Source: Amanita rubescens (lineage: Eukaryota; Basidiomycota; Agaricomycetes; Agaricales; Amanitaceae). Taken from it: DNA of 64,000 nt. This document shows positions 1 through 11,267 of the stretch, piece by piece. The first letter of the stretch is position 1. Each line of letters opens with the position of its first letter. The stretch lies in the NCBI GenBank assembly GCA_015039365.1, contig WION01000012.1, forward strand, positions 744,001 to 808,000, written 5' to 3'. The translations under genes were made by a program, and so were the position numbers. The notes under the pieces were generated by a model. The model ran no database searches. It was not told the DNA's origin and was given only the letters and a program-made list of their open reading frames with translations.

Positions 1-965
1 CAAACGAGAAGGAAAAGGATGGGGAGAAGGGCAAGACCTACGAAGACACCGACTCCAGACCTAATTGGTTCCGAAGGAGGAGCTCTAGAGGGAGCAACAA
101 AGCTAGGCCCATGAGCGTCGAATCATTGATCACCCCGCCATTGCCAACCTCCTCAAATACATCTGGGCCAACATTTGCGTCGTCCCCCTCCCGAGAACCT
201 ATCGCGACGCCTGAACCAGTTGATAAGGCGGAACAAAAGCCATCTGCAGTTTTTTGTGAACCTTCTGCTACCAGCGGAAAAAATGGCGCGACACGACCGC
301 ACTCGAGCGCAGGTATTTTGAACATGGGGTCCCATGCCCACAATCACCACTTGCAGTGTCAACATAATACAAAGGAACACGAAAGCTGTTCGACTGGAAA
401 TTCAGATTCCTCTTACGGATCGTCACTATCACATCCGCCATTGCCCTCTACTTCAGCACATTCATCGTCGTCGAACCCCACAACACCATCATCACTCTCA
501 TCTCATCACCAACCATTACGTACTCAATCTCAATCCCAGATACCCAACTCACTACGAGTGCTAGAACACACAAAATCTATGCCTGAATCCCATAAAAGCA
601 AACGAAAAGACCACTTAAGACCTTTACCGCCGATCCCTCCCTCTTCCCTTGCCAACTCTCATGATACCGCGCCAGTAATTAATGGCAACGTCCGTGAGCC
701 AGCGCCAGGGAGCCCCGCGCGAAGTACTGCAACTACAATGTCGACTTCCTCCCATGCCAAGGAATCAAGTTCCCATCATACATTTGGACCCGGCTTCGGC
801 CTTGGTGAAACCAAGGATGGCTTCAGCGCAGCGGCCAAACAAATTAGACGGGCTGGTAGGAAGTTGAGTCTCACGGCGCCTTTCCTTCACTTTGGTCGAA
901 AGGATAAAGACAAGCACCGTGAAAAGGAGGTGTCTTCGCAGGTTCCATCTGTAACGAAACATTAA
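1..965 (+). CDS. C-terminal part of a Ser/Pro-rich low-complexity protein (5' end outside window)
   Basis: The frame is open from base 3 to the TAA at 963-965, so the start lies left of the window; the ATG at 111 is only an internal Met. About 320 residues are visible. They are rich in Ser, Pro, Thr and His, with a proline-rich patch (LRPLPPIPPSS) and a basic C-terminal end containing QIRRAGRKLSL and a Lys/Asp-rich tail. No catalytic domain is visible; it looks like the disordered regulatory tail of a larger protein. I do not recognise the family. The basic motif near the end could be a phosphorylation or membrane-contact site, which is inference. Confidence 0.6.
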   Translation, partial: NEKEKDGEKGKTYEDTDSRPNWFRRRSSRGSNKARPMSVESLITPPLPTSSNTSGPTFASSPSREPIATPEPVDKAEQKPSAVFCEPSATSGKNGATRPHSSAGILNMGSHAHNHHLQCQHNTKEHESCSTGNSDSSYGSSLSHPPLPSTSAHSSSSNPTTPSSLSSHHQPLRTQSQSQIPNSLRVLEHTKSMPESHKSKRKDHLRPLPPIPPSSLANSHDTAPVINGNVREPAPGSPARSTATTMSTSSHAKESSSHHTFGPGFGLGETKDGFSAAAKQIRRAGRKLSLTAPFLHFGRKDKDKHREKEVSSQVPSVTKH

Positions 966-1214
966 TCTGCCGTTAGTCGTACCATCCATCTTTCGACGAT
1001 AATTTGTTTGGTATGTATCACTCGTTTATTAAGTTAACCATGTCACATTCTTAACGTCGCTCATGTTGTAATGCTACAATTCTCTTCGATTACTCCACGT
1101 TCAGCGTCGCTGAGAGTGGTATTTGTACATCTTTTTAACGTAATTACTACAGGATATATATTCATACCAAGGGTAGAAACAGCAAGTGTAATAACATGTC
1201 CAGCATATTTGACA

Positions 1215-3216
1215 TCAAGGATCCGAGTTTGTTTGAAAATAATTATGGGTTCTGACCCATTTGGACAAACGCTCGTCAGGCTGAACTGCATTTGCAAAGT
1301 CCATGACTCTGATTTTTTTATCATGAGCAGCAGCTACGCATAGTCGACCGATACTCTCGTCCCATGCAACGGCCGCCATACCTGTCGCGTCCAATTGTGC
1401 TCTTGCGTTGATCGTGAGGTCTATTGAAGCGTAGACATTGGAAGGAACGAGATACCGTGGGCTCCGTAAGACGGGTCCGACGGAATCTGGGTCCGCCTTG
1501 GGATAATCCCAAGCGACATTCCCAGGGTTGACATAACGACGAAAGTTGACGACGCGCAAAGCGTCTCGCCTGTCATCCTCTCTGACAGTGTACATCATGG
1601 CGCGGTATGCGCCGGGCAAGACGTGAATGTCGTAAGGCGAGCTGACGTGGCTTGTCTGCACGGAAGCCTGGGAGAGGTCGTAGAACCAGACGCGGCGAGA
1701 TGCAGAACTGGATGCGGTCGTGGCGGCCTGGGGCTGGTCTAAGAAGGAGGGCCATAAGCAATGGTGGAGGACGCCTGATGGGTTTGAGGTACGGATGTAC
1801 AAGGAGATGGGAGGTGGAGGGCCTAAGGACGGTAGCAATTGCGGTTGATCTCCAGTCGTGGTGGGAATGCCATAGTCAGAGATTTGTACGGATGCCACGA
1901 GCTTCCCAGAGACAGTGTACGAATCGATACAGGTGTATTCGTAGGATCCCGCATAAATCGGAGCGGTGTAGAGTTCTACTATCACGAGATCTGATGTTGG
2001 CGAAACGGAGATCGTGCGGACAACGAGCAGTTCCTTTTGACCAGGAAGGACGCGGAAAGCTCTTATATGATGTAGCTACAAGACCATGAGCCGCCGGTTA
2101 ATAAACAATTGGTTGTGACCTACCTGGCCGATGTGGTCAGGATGGTCGGCGCATGTCATGATGAATATTTGCCTGGTAGCTGGGTCAACTAGGACGATCT
2201 TCCCTTCGGCTTGGACGAAACCAAAGAACGAGGATCGATTGAACTCGAACAAGGTTAAACCGGTAACGACATGGTCAAGCTCAATAAATTCGACTTCTGT
2301 GAATGGAGGACCGCACTCCATTCGAAGAGAGTAGTATTCCTCCGAGATGGGGTCAAGTCGAGGATGGATCATGTGTTCCAAAGTGTCGAGATCGATATGA
2401 AGGCATTTGATTTCGTATGCAAAAGGTGCCGGGGGATCTATCTCTGTTCTGCAGCTGTAGTCGGAGGGGTCGATTCTAACGCTCGGATATCAGTCAAGAA
2501 CAAGGGCAAGATTACATCCATCCTACCCGTTCCGGCTGTGATTTTGAAATCGTCTTCGGCAATAAGCAATCATGATACCGCGCTTGCCTTTCCATTCGCC
2601 ATATTTTGCTTGCAGAAAGTAGGCTTTTGAGCGAGTCGGAACTCTGGCTAATGCGCGATGGCCCTTGGGATGGTCCATAGCGTAGAGAAAAAGATAGAAA
2701 CGGTGGCCGGGTTCATCTCTGACAGAAGCTATTAGAAACTTGCCGCCGGGCACCATGACCATGTCTAAAATTTGGTGGTGAGTTGTGATTATTTTGTTAC
2801 TCTGTATCCATGTTCTCCCCCGTCTCCAGTTGTCGTCGAGAGATATGGCCCGCGTAACGATGTGTTCAATCTCATAGTCTGTCGCGTCGCTCGTGTACCG
2901 GAACGAGGGGCGCAAAGGCGGTAAGGGAATGTTCATACGCAACAGAAAACGTTTCCATATGATAGGTTCGTGCGTGACGATGAAAAATGCTTTATTGACC
3001 TGAGGACGTTTAATTTATTTGAGTTACTGTTCAAAAGAGGAACATACCCTCCGCAAAGTCATGATGTCTTCTATACAGAGATACTGGGAAAATGCCATCG
3101 ATGAGCAAGTCTGGAGGTAACTTGAAAATGCTACATTTTGTGCATCTTGTAAGGCGAGGAAATCTGTCAAAGGTGGAGGTGAAAAGCCCCAAGCGTTGAA
3201 TGGCCAAGGTTGGCAT
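1215..3216 (-). CDS. F-box protein, four exons, frame break inside the F-box
   Basis: Exons read as complement(3048..3216, 2527..2999, 2124..2475, 1215..2075) with 48-51 nt GT-AG introns. The N-terminus carries an F-box: LPPDLLIDGIF in one frame, then QYLCIEDIMTLRRV in the next, followed across the intron by VNKAFFIVTHEPIIWKRF, the usual continuation in agaricomycete F-box proteins. F-box proteins bind Skp1 and present substrates to SCF ubiquitin ligases. The rest (about 580 residues) has scattered short beta-like stretches and may form a propeller-like substrate domain, but I cannot name it. The two halves of the F-box join only if one C of the CCC at 3086-3088 is ignored, so there is an apparent one-base insertion. 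Start chosen at the ATG 3216 because it precedes the F-box closely. Confidence 0.75.
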
Positions 3217-3376
3217 TGTGTTCTGTAGTGTGGGGAGACATTGTGGAAGTGAATATAAGTAGGAGAGACGCTCTTGTGCCAGATATAGGCAAAGTTGCTT
3301 GTTGTGTAGTAGATATTACAAGACCAGAAGTACATGACAACAGACGTAGCGCGATATCAGTACGAAAATATAAAGT

Positions 3377-4090
3377 CTAAACCAGAGTTTCCCCGACTGT
3401 AAAGTGAACATGGTCACCCTCTCCCAGTGTGAGTCTGACGGGCAGACGTGGGTCGATACGAACGGGTGCACTGCTGCCCACAAAAAAGTCTCCTCGGCTA
3501 AAATTTCTAGTGATGGCAGCGGCCTCCTCTTCCGTGAGATTGCGTGGCCGCTTGTTCGGCCGGAAGGTGGAGGTCGATGCGCCAGTAAAGGTGCCGTTGT
3601 AGTCGTAATAATGTTGGTGGGAGAGATTTGGGGGGCCTTGGAGAGTGGCGTACATGGGAGGAGGGGCGAAAGCCGCTTGTACGGCGGCCGGGGTGTGATG
3701 GGGCTGGTGGTCCTGGGCATCGGGGTCTGGATAGGCGCAAGTGGCGCCGAGACCCCGTTTGAGGCAACTCTGTGGGGAAGTGAGCTGATGCGGAGAGAGA
3801 AAGGGGAACGTATAATACCTGGCAAGGTAGAACTTCACTACATCTTGTCTTTCCGGTGTGACAGGCTACGCAAGCGCGCCTTACGGAGGGCGCCTTGGCT
3901 GTAGATGAAGTGAGAGGGAGCAAGCGGGGAAGGGATGAAGGGACGGACGTTTACGGGCGGCGTCGGCGGGTTGCGGTGGCTGAAGCGGCTGCTGGATGTC
4001 CTGGGCGGCGTGCTGGAGTTGTTGAAGTTGCTGCGTATCGATCGCGGGCGGGGCGTCCTGGGCCGGTTCGTCTGTCGTGAGCGCCGACAT
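3377..4090 (-). CDS. Small Zn(II)2Cys6 fungal transcription factor
   Basis: Exons complement(3955..4090, 3819..3898, 3377..3769) give 202 residues. A Gln/Ala-rich N-terminus (QQLQQLQHAAQDIQQ) precedes a binuclear zinc cluster at about residues 55-85. The cluster reads RRACVACHTGKTRC, SEVLPCQ, then after an intron SCLKRGLGATCAYPD, so all six cysteines are present and the cluster is split by the second intron. Proteins of this family bind CGG-type DNA sites. The remaining 115 residues are Pro/His/Tyr-rich with no fungal_trans middle homology domain, so this is a short member. It is divergent from the bHLH gene 128 bp away; the two may share control sequences. Targets are unknown. Confidence 0.85.
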
Positions 4091-4218
4091 TCTCTGTTGA
4101 CGGACCTCAGCCCGCCGCCTTCGCCGTCGCCTCTTTAATTCTCGGCCGATTCCGCATCGGCTTCTTTACTTCCCGTTTCCCGGTCCTATTCCTCCTCCTC
4201 TCTCATCTTATTACTTCC
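4091..4218. promoter_or_regulatory. Shared 128-bp divergent promoter region
   Basis: The gap between the ATG codons of the Zn2Cys6 gene and the bHLH gene is only 128 bp. It is pyrimidine-rich on the + strand toward the bHLH start (runs of ttcctcctcctctc around 4180-4200), as is typical of fungal core promoters. No TATA box is evident. Both 5' UTRs must lie in this short gap. Confidence 0.5.
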
Positions 4219-5004
4219 ATGTCTCACTCTCCCTTCAACGACTTTGAATTTGCATTCGACCCTTCACTCTCCTCCATATTCCCAAATCCTCCTCCTCTTC
4301 CCCCTTCAGCCGATCTCTTTTCTCCGGCAGAAACAACAGATCTTCTCGGCTTCCTCGACACCTTTGGCAACTTTAATTGGGACCACTCCCATAACGACTA
4401 CTCACAACATCCCCAAAATAATGGCTCCGCGCCATACTCTAATCCCCATCTCAATATAGCCCCCGATCCCTCTGCACGCCAAAAACGCCCTCGCGCTGTT
4501 AGACATCACTCTACGCTGAACGCCGATCGCGGGCGTAGCGTAAGTCAGGCGCGAAGTACTCCCTCTGGTACTTCCTCGCCTGTCGTCTCTTCGCCCTTTC
4601 CAACGACTGCGTTCGCCGAGCCGCTCGTCGTACCGTCGTCCTCATCCTCATCCGCATCGTCCATGCACCAGGTGCATATGACAGGCCGGACGAAGCCTCT
4701 ATTATCAACCCCGCAAAAGAGACTTAACCACATCATGTCGGAGCAAAAACGACGAAACGCGATCCGCGATGGATACGCCCAACTCATTACCCTGCTGAGT
4801 CCTGCAGGTTCGGCTCACGGGATTAACATGCCTACCCGTGGCAGACCAAAAGGGAGTGGTTCCCGGGGAAAGGGGCAAAGCAAGGGTAAAAGCGGGGTCC
4901 TATTCCGGGCGGTGGAATACTGCCGGTGGCTGGAAGAAGGCCGCGATGCGTTACGAGACGAAGTTGCTCGCGTGGAAGCTGCTGCAGGTGTACGCCATCA
5001 CTAA
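4219..5004 (+). CDS. bHLH transcription factor
   Basis: A single exon of 261 residues. The N-terminal half is Ser/Pro-rich. A basic helix-loop-helix domain runs from about residue 166 to 245: basic region and helix 1 are QKRLNHIMSEQKRRNAIRDG followed by YAQLITLLSP; a long Gly/Lys-rich loop follows, and helix 2 is SGVLFRAVEYCRWLEEGRDAL. The Glu-Arg-Arg pattern (SEQKRR) fits E-box (CANNTG) binding. The long basic loop is seen in fungal INO4/SREBP-like and related bHLH proteins, but I cannot assign an orthologue. No membrane segment is present, so it is not an SREBP. It is divergent from the zinc-cluster gene. Confidence 0.88.
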   Translation: MSHSPFNDFEFAFDPSLSSIFPNPPPLPPSADLFSPAETTDLLGFLDTFGNFNWDHSHNDYSQHPQNNGSAPYSNPHLNIAPDPSARQKRPRAVRHHSTLNADRGRSVSQARSTPSGTSSPVVSSPFPTTAFAEPLVVPSSSSSSASSMHQVHMTGRTKPLLSTPQKRLNHIMSEQKRRNAIRDGYAQLITLLSPAGSAHGINMPTRGRPKGSGSRGKGQSKGKSGVLFRAVEYCRWLEEGRDALRDEVARVEAAAGVRHH

Positions 5005-5222
5005 CGGTAATTTACCGGTTATCTTATCACCGTCTATCGCCTATACCCTTCTCGTCTCAGTACCCTACGTCTGTATTGTATATACATACTAATATTATCA
5101 TCAATGTATTGTTGCACTGGTATTGTATCACTTTCTGACAGATGACAGTGACGTCTGCGCTGCTGCTGTCCACAACTGTATTGAATTGTACACATGTGAA
5201 TCAGTGGTTGATATCTCCGAGA

Positions 5223-6018
5223 TGCCTCCCATTCCCCCCTTTCAACCGGCGTCTCGACCACGCCTTCGCTACGAGCTACGTATCCAGGACCTAGAGCATG
5301 AAGGCGCTGACATCTTCTTGAACGCATTCGGGCCTAATCCAGCGGCAACTGCTGCAGCGCGCCGTTCGCCTTTGTACAACGAACGCTGTACGACGAAATT
5401 CCACTCAATCTGCAACCCAAGTCAGTAGTACCCACGCGCGCGGTATATTCTGACCGTATATCCACAGTGTGGAAAGCATCACGTTTATTCTCCAGGCCTA
5501 TGCCCGGGATCGCTCATACATGCGGATCAGATGAACATAAGGAGATCCACTTTTCGCTTGACTATATCAAGTCGCTGTCACCGGCCAACGCAGCAACTGA
5601 GATAGAAGGTGTCATCGTCCATGAGGTCGTTCACTGTTTCCAATACAACGCCCGCGGTACCTGTCCTGGTGGCTTGATCGAAGGGATCGCAGGTGCGTCA
5701 AAATCGGCCTCGCCGCATAGCATTTTCGACAATCACAGACACTGCATAATAGATTTTATCCGGTTGCGAGCCAACCTCGCGCCGCGCCATTGGAGAGAGG
5801 ACAGGAATGGTAAATGGGATGCTGGTTACGAGAAAACAGGCTATTTTCTCGACTGGATAGAGAACCGCCAGGCAAACAACGCGGAGCTGAGCTTCATCAA
5901 GGATCTCAACTTGGCAATGAAAGATCGGAAATTCGACGCATCGGTCTTTCAAGACCTGACTGGGTGTCCGCTCAAAGAGCTCTGGAAGCTCTACGGCAAG
6001 GACGAGGAAAAGAATTAA
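5223..6018 (+). CDS. BSP-family (plant/fungal basic secretory protein) zinc metallopeptidase-like protein, with two frame breaks
   Basis: Exons begin at the ATG 5223; introns read 5421-5467 and 5693-5752, the latter 60 nt and without an in-frame stop. The central HEVVH motif in GVIVHEVVHCFQYNARGTC, then PGGLIEGIA, DFIRLRANLAP, WDAGYEKTGYFLDWIE and LTGCPLKELWKLY are the ordered signatures of the peptidase-of-plants-and-bacteria family (PF04450). The HExxH pair should bind zinc. Length (about 220 residues) is normal. There is no signal peptide, so a cytosolic form is likely. Two apparent one-base insertions are needed: one at 5340-5385, before LYDEIPLN, and one at about 5495, between SITFILQ and PMPGIAHT. 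Skipping the second by a longer 75-nt intron to 5495 would keep the frame but lose a conserved strand. Confidence 0.75.
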
Positions 6019-6091
6019 ATATTTGAATATACCGTCGGGAACTATGTTGAGTAGTAGATGTACATGTGCTGGCCTAGAATCACTTGCTTCA

Positions 6092-9000
6092 CTATCCCCA
6101 TTCTTCCTCCAACTCGCGTGCTAAAAAGTCATCCTCATCCTCTTCCTCATCATCTCCATCGTCTTCTTCCGTTTCGGCCACCGACGTGGGTATGCTTACT
6201 CTTTTTGTGACCACGTCCTTCATTTCAGAATCGCGCGTCTGCCCGAGATCGTCTGCAGTTACTGCTTCCTTGAGCCTGGAATAACCAGTCCGTTCAGCAG
6301 CCAATTTCTTCCGCTTTGCCAAGGGTGACTTCAGTCCATCATCGTCTGCACCCGCAGAGTTGCCGTTCATTCCTTTCCCCGCTTCCAATGGCGTCACACT
6401 TCTGTGTCTTTTTCGCTTCAATACCGGAGTTGCCGTACGCACGCTGCTGTCTGTTAGCCATGTACAATGCACTCGCAGAGACCGTTCCACGTACCTTATC
6501 ACACTATTTGATTCATCCGTCCATTCGTCCTCGGAAGCAATAGCAGCTTTCTTGGATCCGCTTTCGTCGTCGTCGCTTTCGTTCATGGCAGCTTCGACCT
6601 CGTCATTAATATCGTCCCAGTTAATCTCGTTCAGTTCCAGCGCGCCCGGTGGCTCCGGCTCCCCGGGTTCGATATCCCATTCATCCGTGTCTGGTTCAGG
6701 TTCAGAAGAGACTTGTTGGGAGCTTGATGCGGGACTTGATGCGGGTGCGGGTGCAGATGCACTGGGCGTGGTTGGCTCGTCAAGAAAATAATGTGTTTCA
6801 TCTTGGCGTTGCCACAATGCGACCGAGTCCATGAACCAAGCTAACCATACGATCTTGATGCCACCTCGCCGACGTGCAGCATCCACTTTTACCGTCCCGC
6901 GCTTTGCAGAAACAACATGCGTAACTTCGCTATTCAACTCTGTTGAACATCTGGCACCGAAAGTATAGGCCATCCGCCATATTTCGGTTGTTTCTGGTTT
7001 TGTATCCAAGGGAATAACACTGGAAAATAGTATATGGACACCTGCAAACACTTCTGCTCGTATCTGTGGAATAATTTTCTAGCATGCTGATGTCAACGCA
7101 AGCGAATGATGTAGGACATGGGACTGCTTACGGTTACATCGTACACTGCCCTTTTCCGTTGCTGGCGGGAGTCATAAGTAGCAAAAAAGCGATTGTGCAC
7201 CTCGTCCAACAGCTTTCCCGAGAGTCAGATGAAAAAAGAATGTACATCAATAGCAATTACGAACTTTTGATACTCGCTGCAGTTCATGGTCATCATTCTT
7301 AAGTAGCGCTTTACGCTCATGCTTATGTTCCTCATGCTTCTGGGTGTCCTCTGGTGGACTGGGTAGCTCTAAGTCCTCTGGCGCAATTTCCACTTGCTCT
7401 GTGCTCGGGCTAGCGGATGTTGACTCTTCGGAAGACTGTAACAATTCGGTCTGCCTTTTGGCAAGAGGTCTTTCTTCAAGCTGCAACTCAAGCGCCATGG
7501 TATTTTGCCGAAGCATGGCATTTGTCTCGGCCTCGGCCTGACCGGCTTCAATCTCTTCGGGAGGGGAGGTATCGGCTGGCTCGGCTGCTATAAGGGCATT
7601 AGCAACGTAACCAATAAGAATGAGCGAAACATACGGGCTGAAATTTCGGTCGGTGATCCTGCCGTTAAAGGCTCAAGTTTGGGAAGAAATGTAGAGTTGA
7701 TATCGCCGATTCCAACAAAAAAATCATCTGAAAATGGAGATCAGAAGATTGAAAGCTGGAAAACTGATGGTATCCAACATGGAATGACTTTGATGAGATT
7801 GGGGCTCCATTCCCAGACATCTGCTCTGTCATCAATGATGACAACCATTGACGTGTCGCAAGGAAACAGTCTTCTTAAGCTCTTCTGTGTCAGGCCTTGA
7901 CAGGTCACATCAAAAAACGAGATAAGAGTGGGTGAAAGCGGTACTTACTGCCACTTTCGTCCCGACTTAGCAGCCGTCCTACGAATAGTTTCCCATCGGG
8001 ATCGATAGCAGAGCATACCTGTTCAGCATAGGCGCGCGTACCCATGGTATAGACGTGCATTTCATACTTGTTTGCAATATCTTCAAGGAATTCTTTCCAG
8101 CCGGGTCTGCAGATATGAGACCTCAAATAGATGGAGGACGAGGGCAATACAGCTCACCGAGGCTTTATGTAGTACATACATCCTTCATTCTCAACGGCCT
8201 TGTTGGCTGTACGTTTGCCCTGGGCTGATGGAAGGCCAAAAGACTCGGGGCCGAGCCTAAATTTCTTGACGTCCTTGAGCGCCTCCCAGTTTGGATTAGG
8301 GCATTCATCCGCGCTATTCTGATTCGAGTCCTGATCTGCACTATCTTGTGCACTGGACACTTGCTGTTGTTCCCAGCTCTCGCCCTCCGTGATCCACTCG
8401 CCGACGGTGGGGTCGACAGTGGCGTGAACAATGGTCTGGTCAAGGTCAACAATAAGGGATAATTTCCGTGACTTGAGCAGATGTTCTGCCGTTTCGCGCT
8501 CTATCCTCTGCGCCTCCTCGAAGGACACGGTTGGTCCAAACGCGGAGTGCGTCATTTGGATGGAGGCACGCGATGCGTCCGAAAAACCGGTGTAGTCGAC
8601 ACTAGATAGACATAAGAAGGGGATTTCTTGCGTGTTAGAATCAGGGGAACAATCACTTGGTCATATCCTTGCCGCAGAGGACACACAAACCGCCAAGTTG
8701 CATTCCATGTTTGCAGGGCTCGATGATGACAACGACAGGCTTCTCTGCGGCGGAACGCCTAGAGAGGACGTCGCCTGACTTGATATTCCAAGTGTCGAGG
8801 GTGCCCTCAATAGAAGAGTCCCAAGTACCGAAACGGGTTTCGGGCTGAGCGCCGGGTGTATTTGCGAGATGTACGAATGAATAACTGAGAAGACGAGAAC
8901 CACGAGCTACATAATGAGTTGGAGAGATGTCTAGAGAAGTGACTTTGATAGGAAACGGAAAGTGAGGGGGAAGATGGAGTTGGCTTGGACTGGACTGCAT
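6092..9000 (-). CDS. FCP1: RNA polymerase II CTD phosphatase FCP1
   Basis: Nine exons: complement(8657..9000, 8158..8601, 7949..8106, 7779..7895, 7635..7727, 7274..7587, 7132..7212, 6495..7063, 6092..6443), 823 residues. The enzyme removes phosphate, chiefly Ser2-P, from the Rpb1 tail and recycles polymerase in the nucleus. The catalytic FCPH domain starts at about residue 165 with SLIVDLDQTIVHATVD (DxDxT nucleophile), continues through RPGWKEFLEDIANKYEMHVYTMG and ends with VVIIDDRADVWEW and DFFVGIGDIN. A BRCT domain lies at about 518-612 (AGVHILFSSVIPLD ... VTHVVSAKRGT ... VWLAWFMDSV). The acidic C-terminus ending DDFLARELEEEWG is typical and contacts TFIIF. The intron 6444-6494 is 51 nt, open in frame, and could be retained. 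Confidence 0.95.
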
Positions 9001-9018
9001 ACGCCCCGTTCGGCTTAC

Positions 9019-10179
9019 TCACGTCGGATATCGGATACCCTCAACTATACGCCGTACCCCGCCCAACACCGCATCACGCGTCGCATCCCGCCCGCCCCAC
9101 TGAAACCGCGTTCCAATCATAACCGTGTGCACCCCAGCATGCACATCTGCCATCCGCAACACTGCCTCGTCGGGTGATGCCATCGCAGAATATGCCCTCA
9201 TGAACTCCGTTAAAACCCCTTCTGCCGTCACCATGTACTCCGGGTGGAAATGCTTCACAAACCCAATCTCTGCACAGAACTGTCCAATCTCTAACCCGGC
9301 TAGCCCCGGTCTGCACATCTCCCAGTCCACCACATATGCCCGTTCCACTTCACTGCTTGACAGAATTATATTTCCAGGCCAAAAGTCTCCCATGACAAAC
9401 TGCTGAACTGTCAAACTCATGCACGCTTCCGGAACATGATCACCTACAGTCTCATGTGATGTTCGAATGGCATGGCCCATCTCCTCACCCAACTTCTTGA
9501 TCACCCTTAGATCTTCTACACTCACCTCCAATGGTGGATCCTGAAGCACAGGCACATCTGCATTCTGGTTAGAGTCCAGGGTCGCATATACCCGCCCGTA
9601 ATATGCCCATGCAGACAGCTCTTTCGCTTGCTCGTTTCCATCAAAGTACTCCCATACACTTCTATCCTTGCCCCACACGTGCAGTGTCCCAATAAACTCT
9701 CCAAGTGCTTTCCCCAACTCCATTCCTTTGGAAGGTGATAATCTTCCCTCCCGCATGAATTGTTTCAAGGGGATCGACGTCTCACCACAATCTTCCATGA
9801 TAATGACGTGCGCTTTCTCATCAAGCAAGTATACTTCAGGCACCGTCACCAAAGCGTCGTCGGGCATAAGGTGCTTGACCCTCCTCAATGCCTCTACTTC
9901 AAAGCTCTACAAATCAGAACGTCAGTCAAACGTTCATCAAATGGCGTTTACTACGAGCACCTGTCTGGTTACATCGAACGGCACATCATTCCTGCATTTA
10001 ATGTAGGGTTGCGCATGTTTGACGATCACTGTCTTCCTGCCCGAATGAGGTTCTACCAGCTCTGCTCTGTAAGCAAAATTGGCATTGCCACCACTCAGTG
10101 CTACGATTTGCCTGCTGGCAAACCTTGTTCCTTTGAGGTATTCTTTGACGCCTTCCTCTGCGGTCAGATCGGCTACCAT
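9019..10179 (-). CDS. APH-fold phosphotransferase (choline/aminoglycoside kinase-like)
   Basis: Two exons, complement(9961..10179, 9019..9906), 368 residues. The fold is the aminoglycoside phosphotransferase family: a glycine loop LSGGNANFAYRAEL, a Lys-bearing strand KTVIVKHAQPYIK, a catalytic loop FVMGDFWPGNIIL, and the metal-binding VVDWEMCRPG. The usual His of HGD is Met here, which is common in fungal members of this family. The substrate is unknown; related fungal genes act on small metabolites such as methylthioribose or homoserine-like compounds, but nothing here decides. The stop lies 18 bp from the FCP1 start, so the FCP1 promoter must overlap its 3' end. Two decayed tandem copies follow on the upstream side (10307-12308). 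Confidence 0.88.
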
Positions 10180-10306
10180 TTCCAGGAGTGTGCAATGTAC
10201 ATGAATCCTTCGCTATTCTATATAGAATGGCTTCTATCGTCATCATGAGTCAGGTGACGGTTCCGAAGGCATCGTCGCTTCCGCCACAGGTCTGGTGTTG
10301 GTCTAG

Positions 10307-11267
10307 TCATGGGACATGTCATATTTTACGGGGACACCGTTAAATATGCCGGAGCAACATACAATCGATAGACTTTTTCCGATTACTCAAGCTGCCATTC
10401 AGGGTAATTCCCGCCGTCGAACCCCATGTCATCCATCCATACGCTCTACAACCTCTGTCTTGTTTCAGTTGTTTCCTTCATCATCCCTGTCGGCCTTGTC
10501 CGGTCTCAGATCCCTTCACCATGTCAGCTTCATGCCCGTCGATAACAGATTTACAAGAACACTGTATGCTCTTCCAGAAGCTGATTACGCACAACCTGCT
10601 AGAGGTTCCACCGTGAAGACAACCGCATTACTCGCTCATTCTTATCAAAGTACTGCCGTACAGTTCTGAAACGTGCACTTATCTCTAAGTGCTTTCCTCA
10701 GCTTCACTCCTTTCTCCTCGCGCATGAATCGTTCCAACGATGTTCCTCCAAGTCTTCCATATGGCGAGATTTGAAGGAACACACTTTAGGCACCATCACC
10801 ATCGGGGGTATAAGGGGCTCGATACTTCTGCATATGTTCTTCAGATCGGAAAATAAGATAAACGTTTTACCACGACTGTCTGGTTCTATTAAATCACATT
10901 TCCGTTCTGTATTTAAGGCTGCGCATATTCAACGATCATCGATCACTCCTGAACAAGGCCCAACCAGCTCTGCTCTACGAGCAGAACTTGCCAGACCACC
11001 ACCTAGTGCTACGATCTGGCCGCTTGCAAACCTTGTCCCTTTGACGTATTTTCTGATGCCGTTCGGCTGTCATACCCTACGCGACACTGAATAAACACGA
11101 CATTTTCTGCCGTCTGCCGGTACTTCAGGGTCAGACAATGGTTTCGAAGGCATTGTCGCTTGTGCCATGCATTTCATCCTATTTCATCGATTATCACACC
11201 TTGTGATCATTCTGGGTGAGAGCATGTGCTCTATATCGATATGCTCGATCTTCCCGAGTCTTCCCGT
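10307..11267 (-). pseudogene. Decayed tandem copy 1 of the APH-fold gene and its upstream flank
   Basis: No long ORF survives, but the segment lines up with the intact gene by eye. Bases 10640-10710 resemble 9620-9720 (for example cgctcattcttatcaaagtac against gctcgtttccatcaaagtac). Bases 10765-10800 resemble the stretch with aggcaccgtcacc at 9838, and 10920-11060 resemble 10008-10150, including ccagctctgctct and the gctacgat...ttgcaaacc stretch. Stops and indels are scattered through it. The segment is bounded by a repeated flank that contains gtcatgrgayatgycata (10312, 11271 and again at 12312), so the duplicated unit is about 1 kb. Confidence 0.72.

Noticed and set aside
3086..3105. A 14-nt GT...AG block (gtatctctgtatag, minus strand) in the F-box exon as a tiny intron
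   Set aside because: Removing it does not give the F-box continuation QYLCIEDIMTLRRV; a single extra C does.
3404..3904. 166-residue plus-strand ORF
   Set aside because: It is antisense to the zinc-cluster gene, with Gly/Arg-rich composition expected of a shadow frame.
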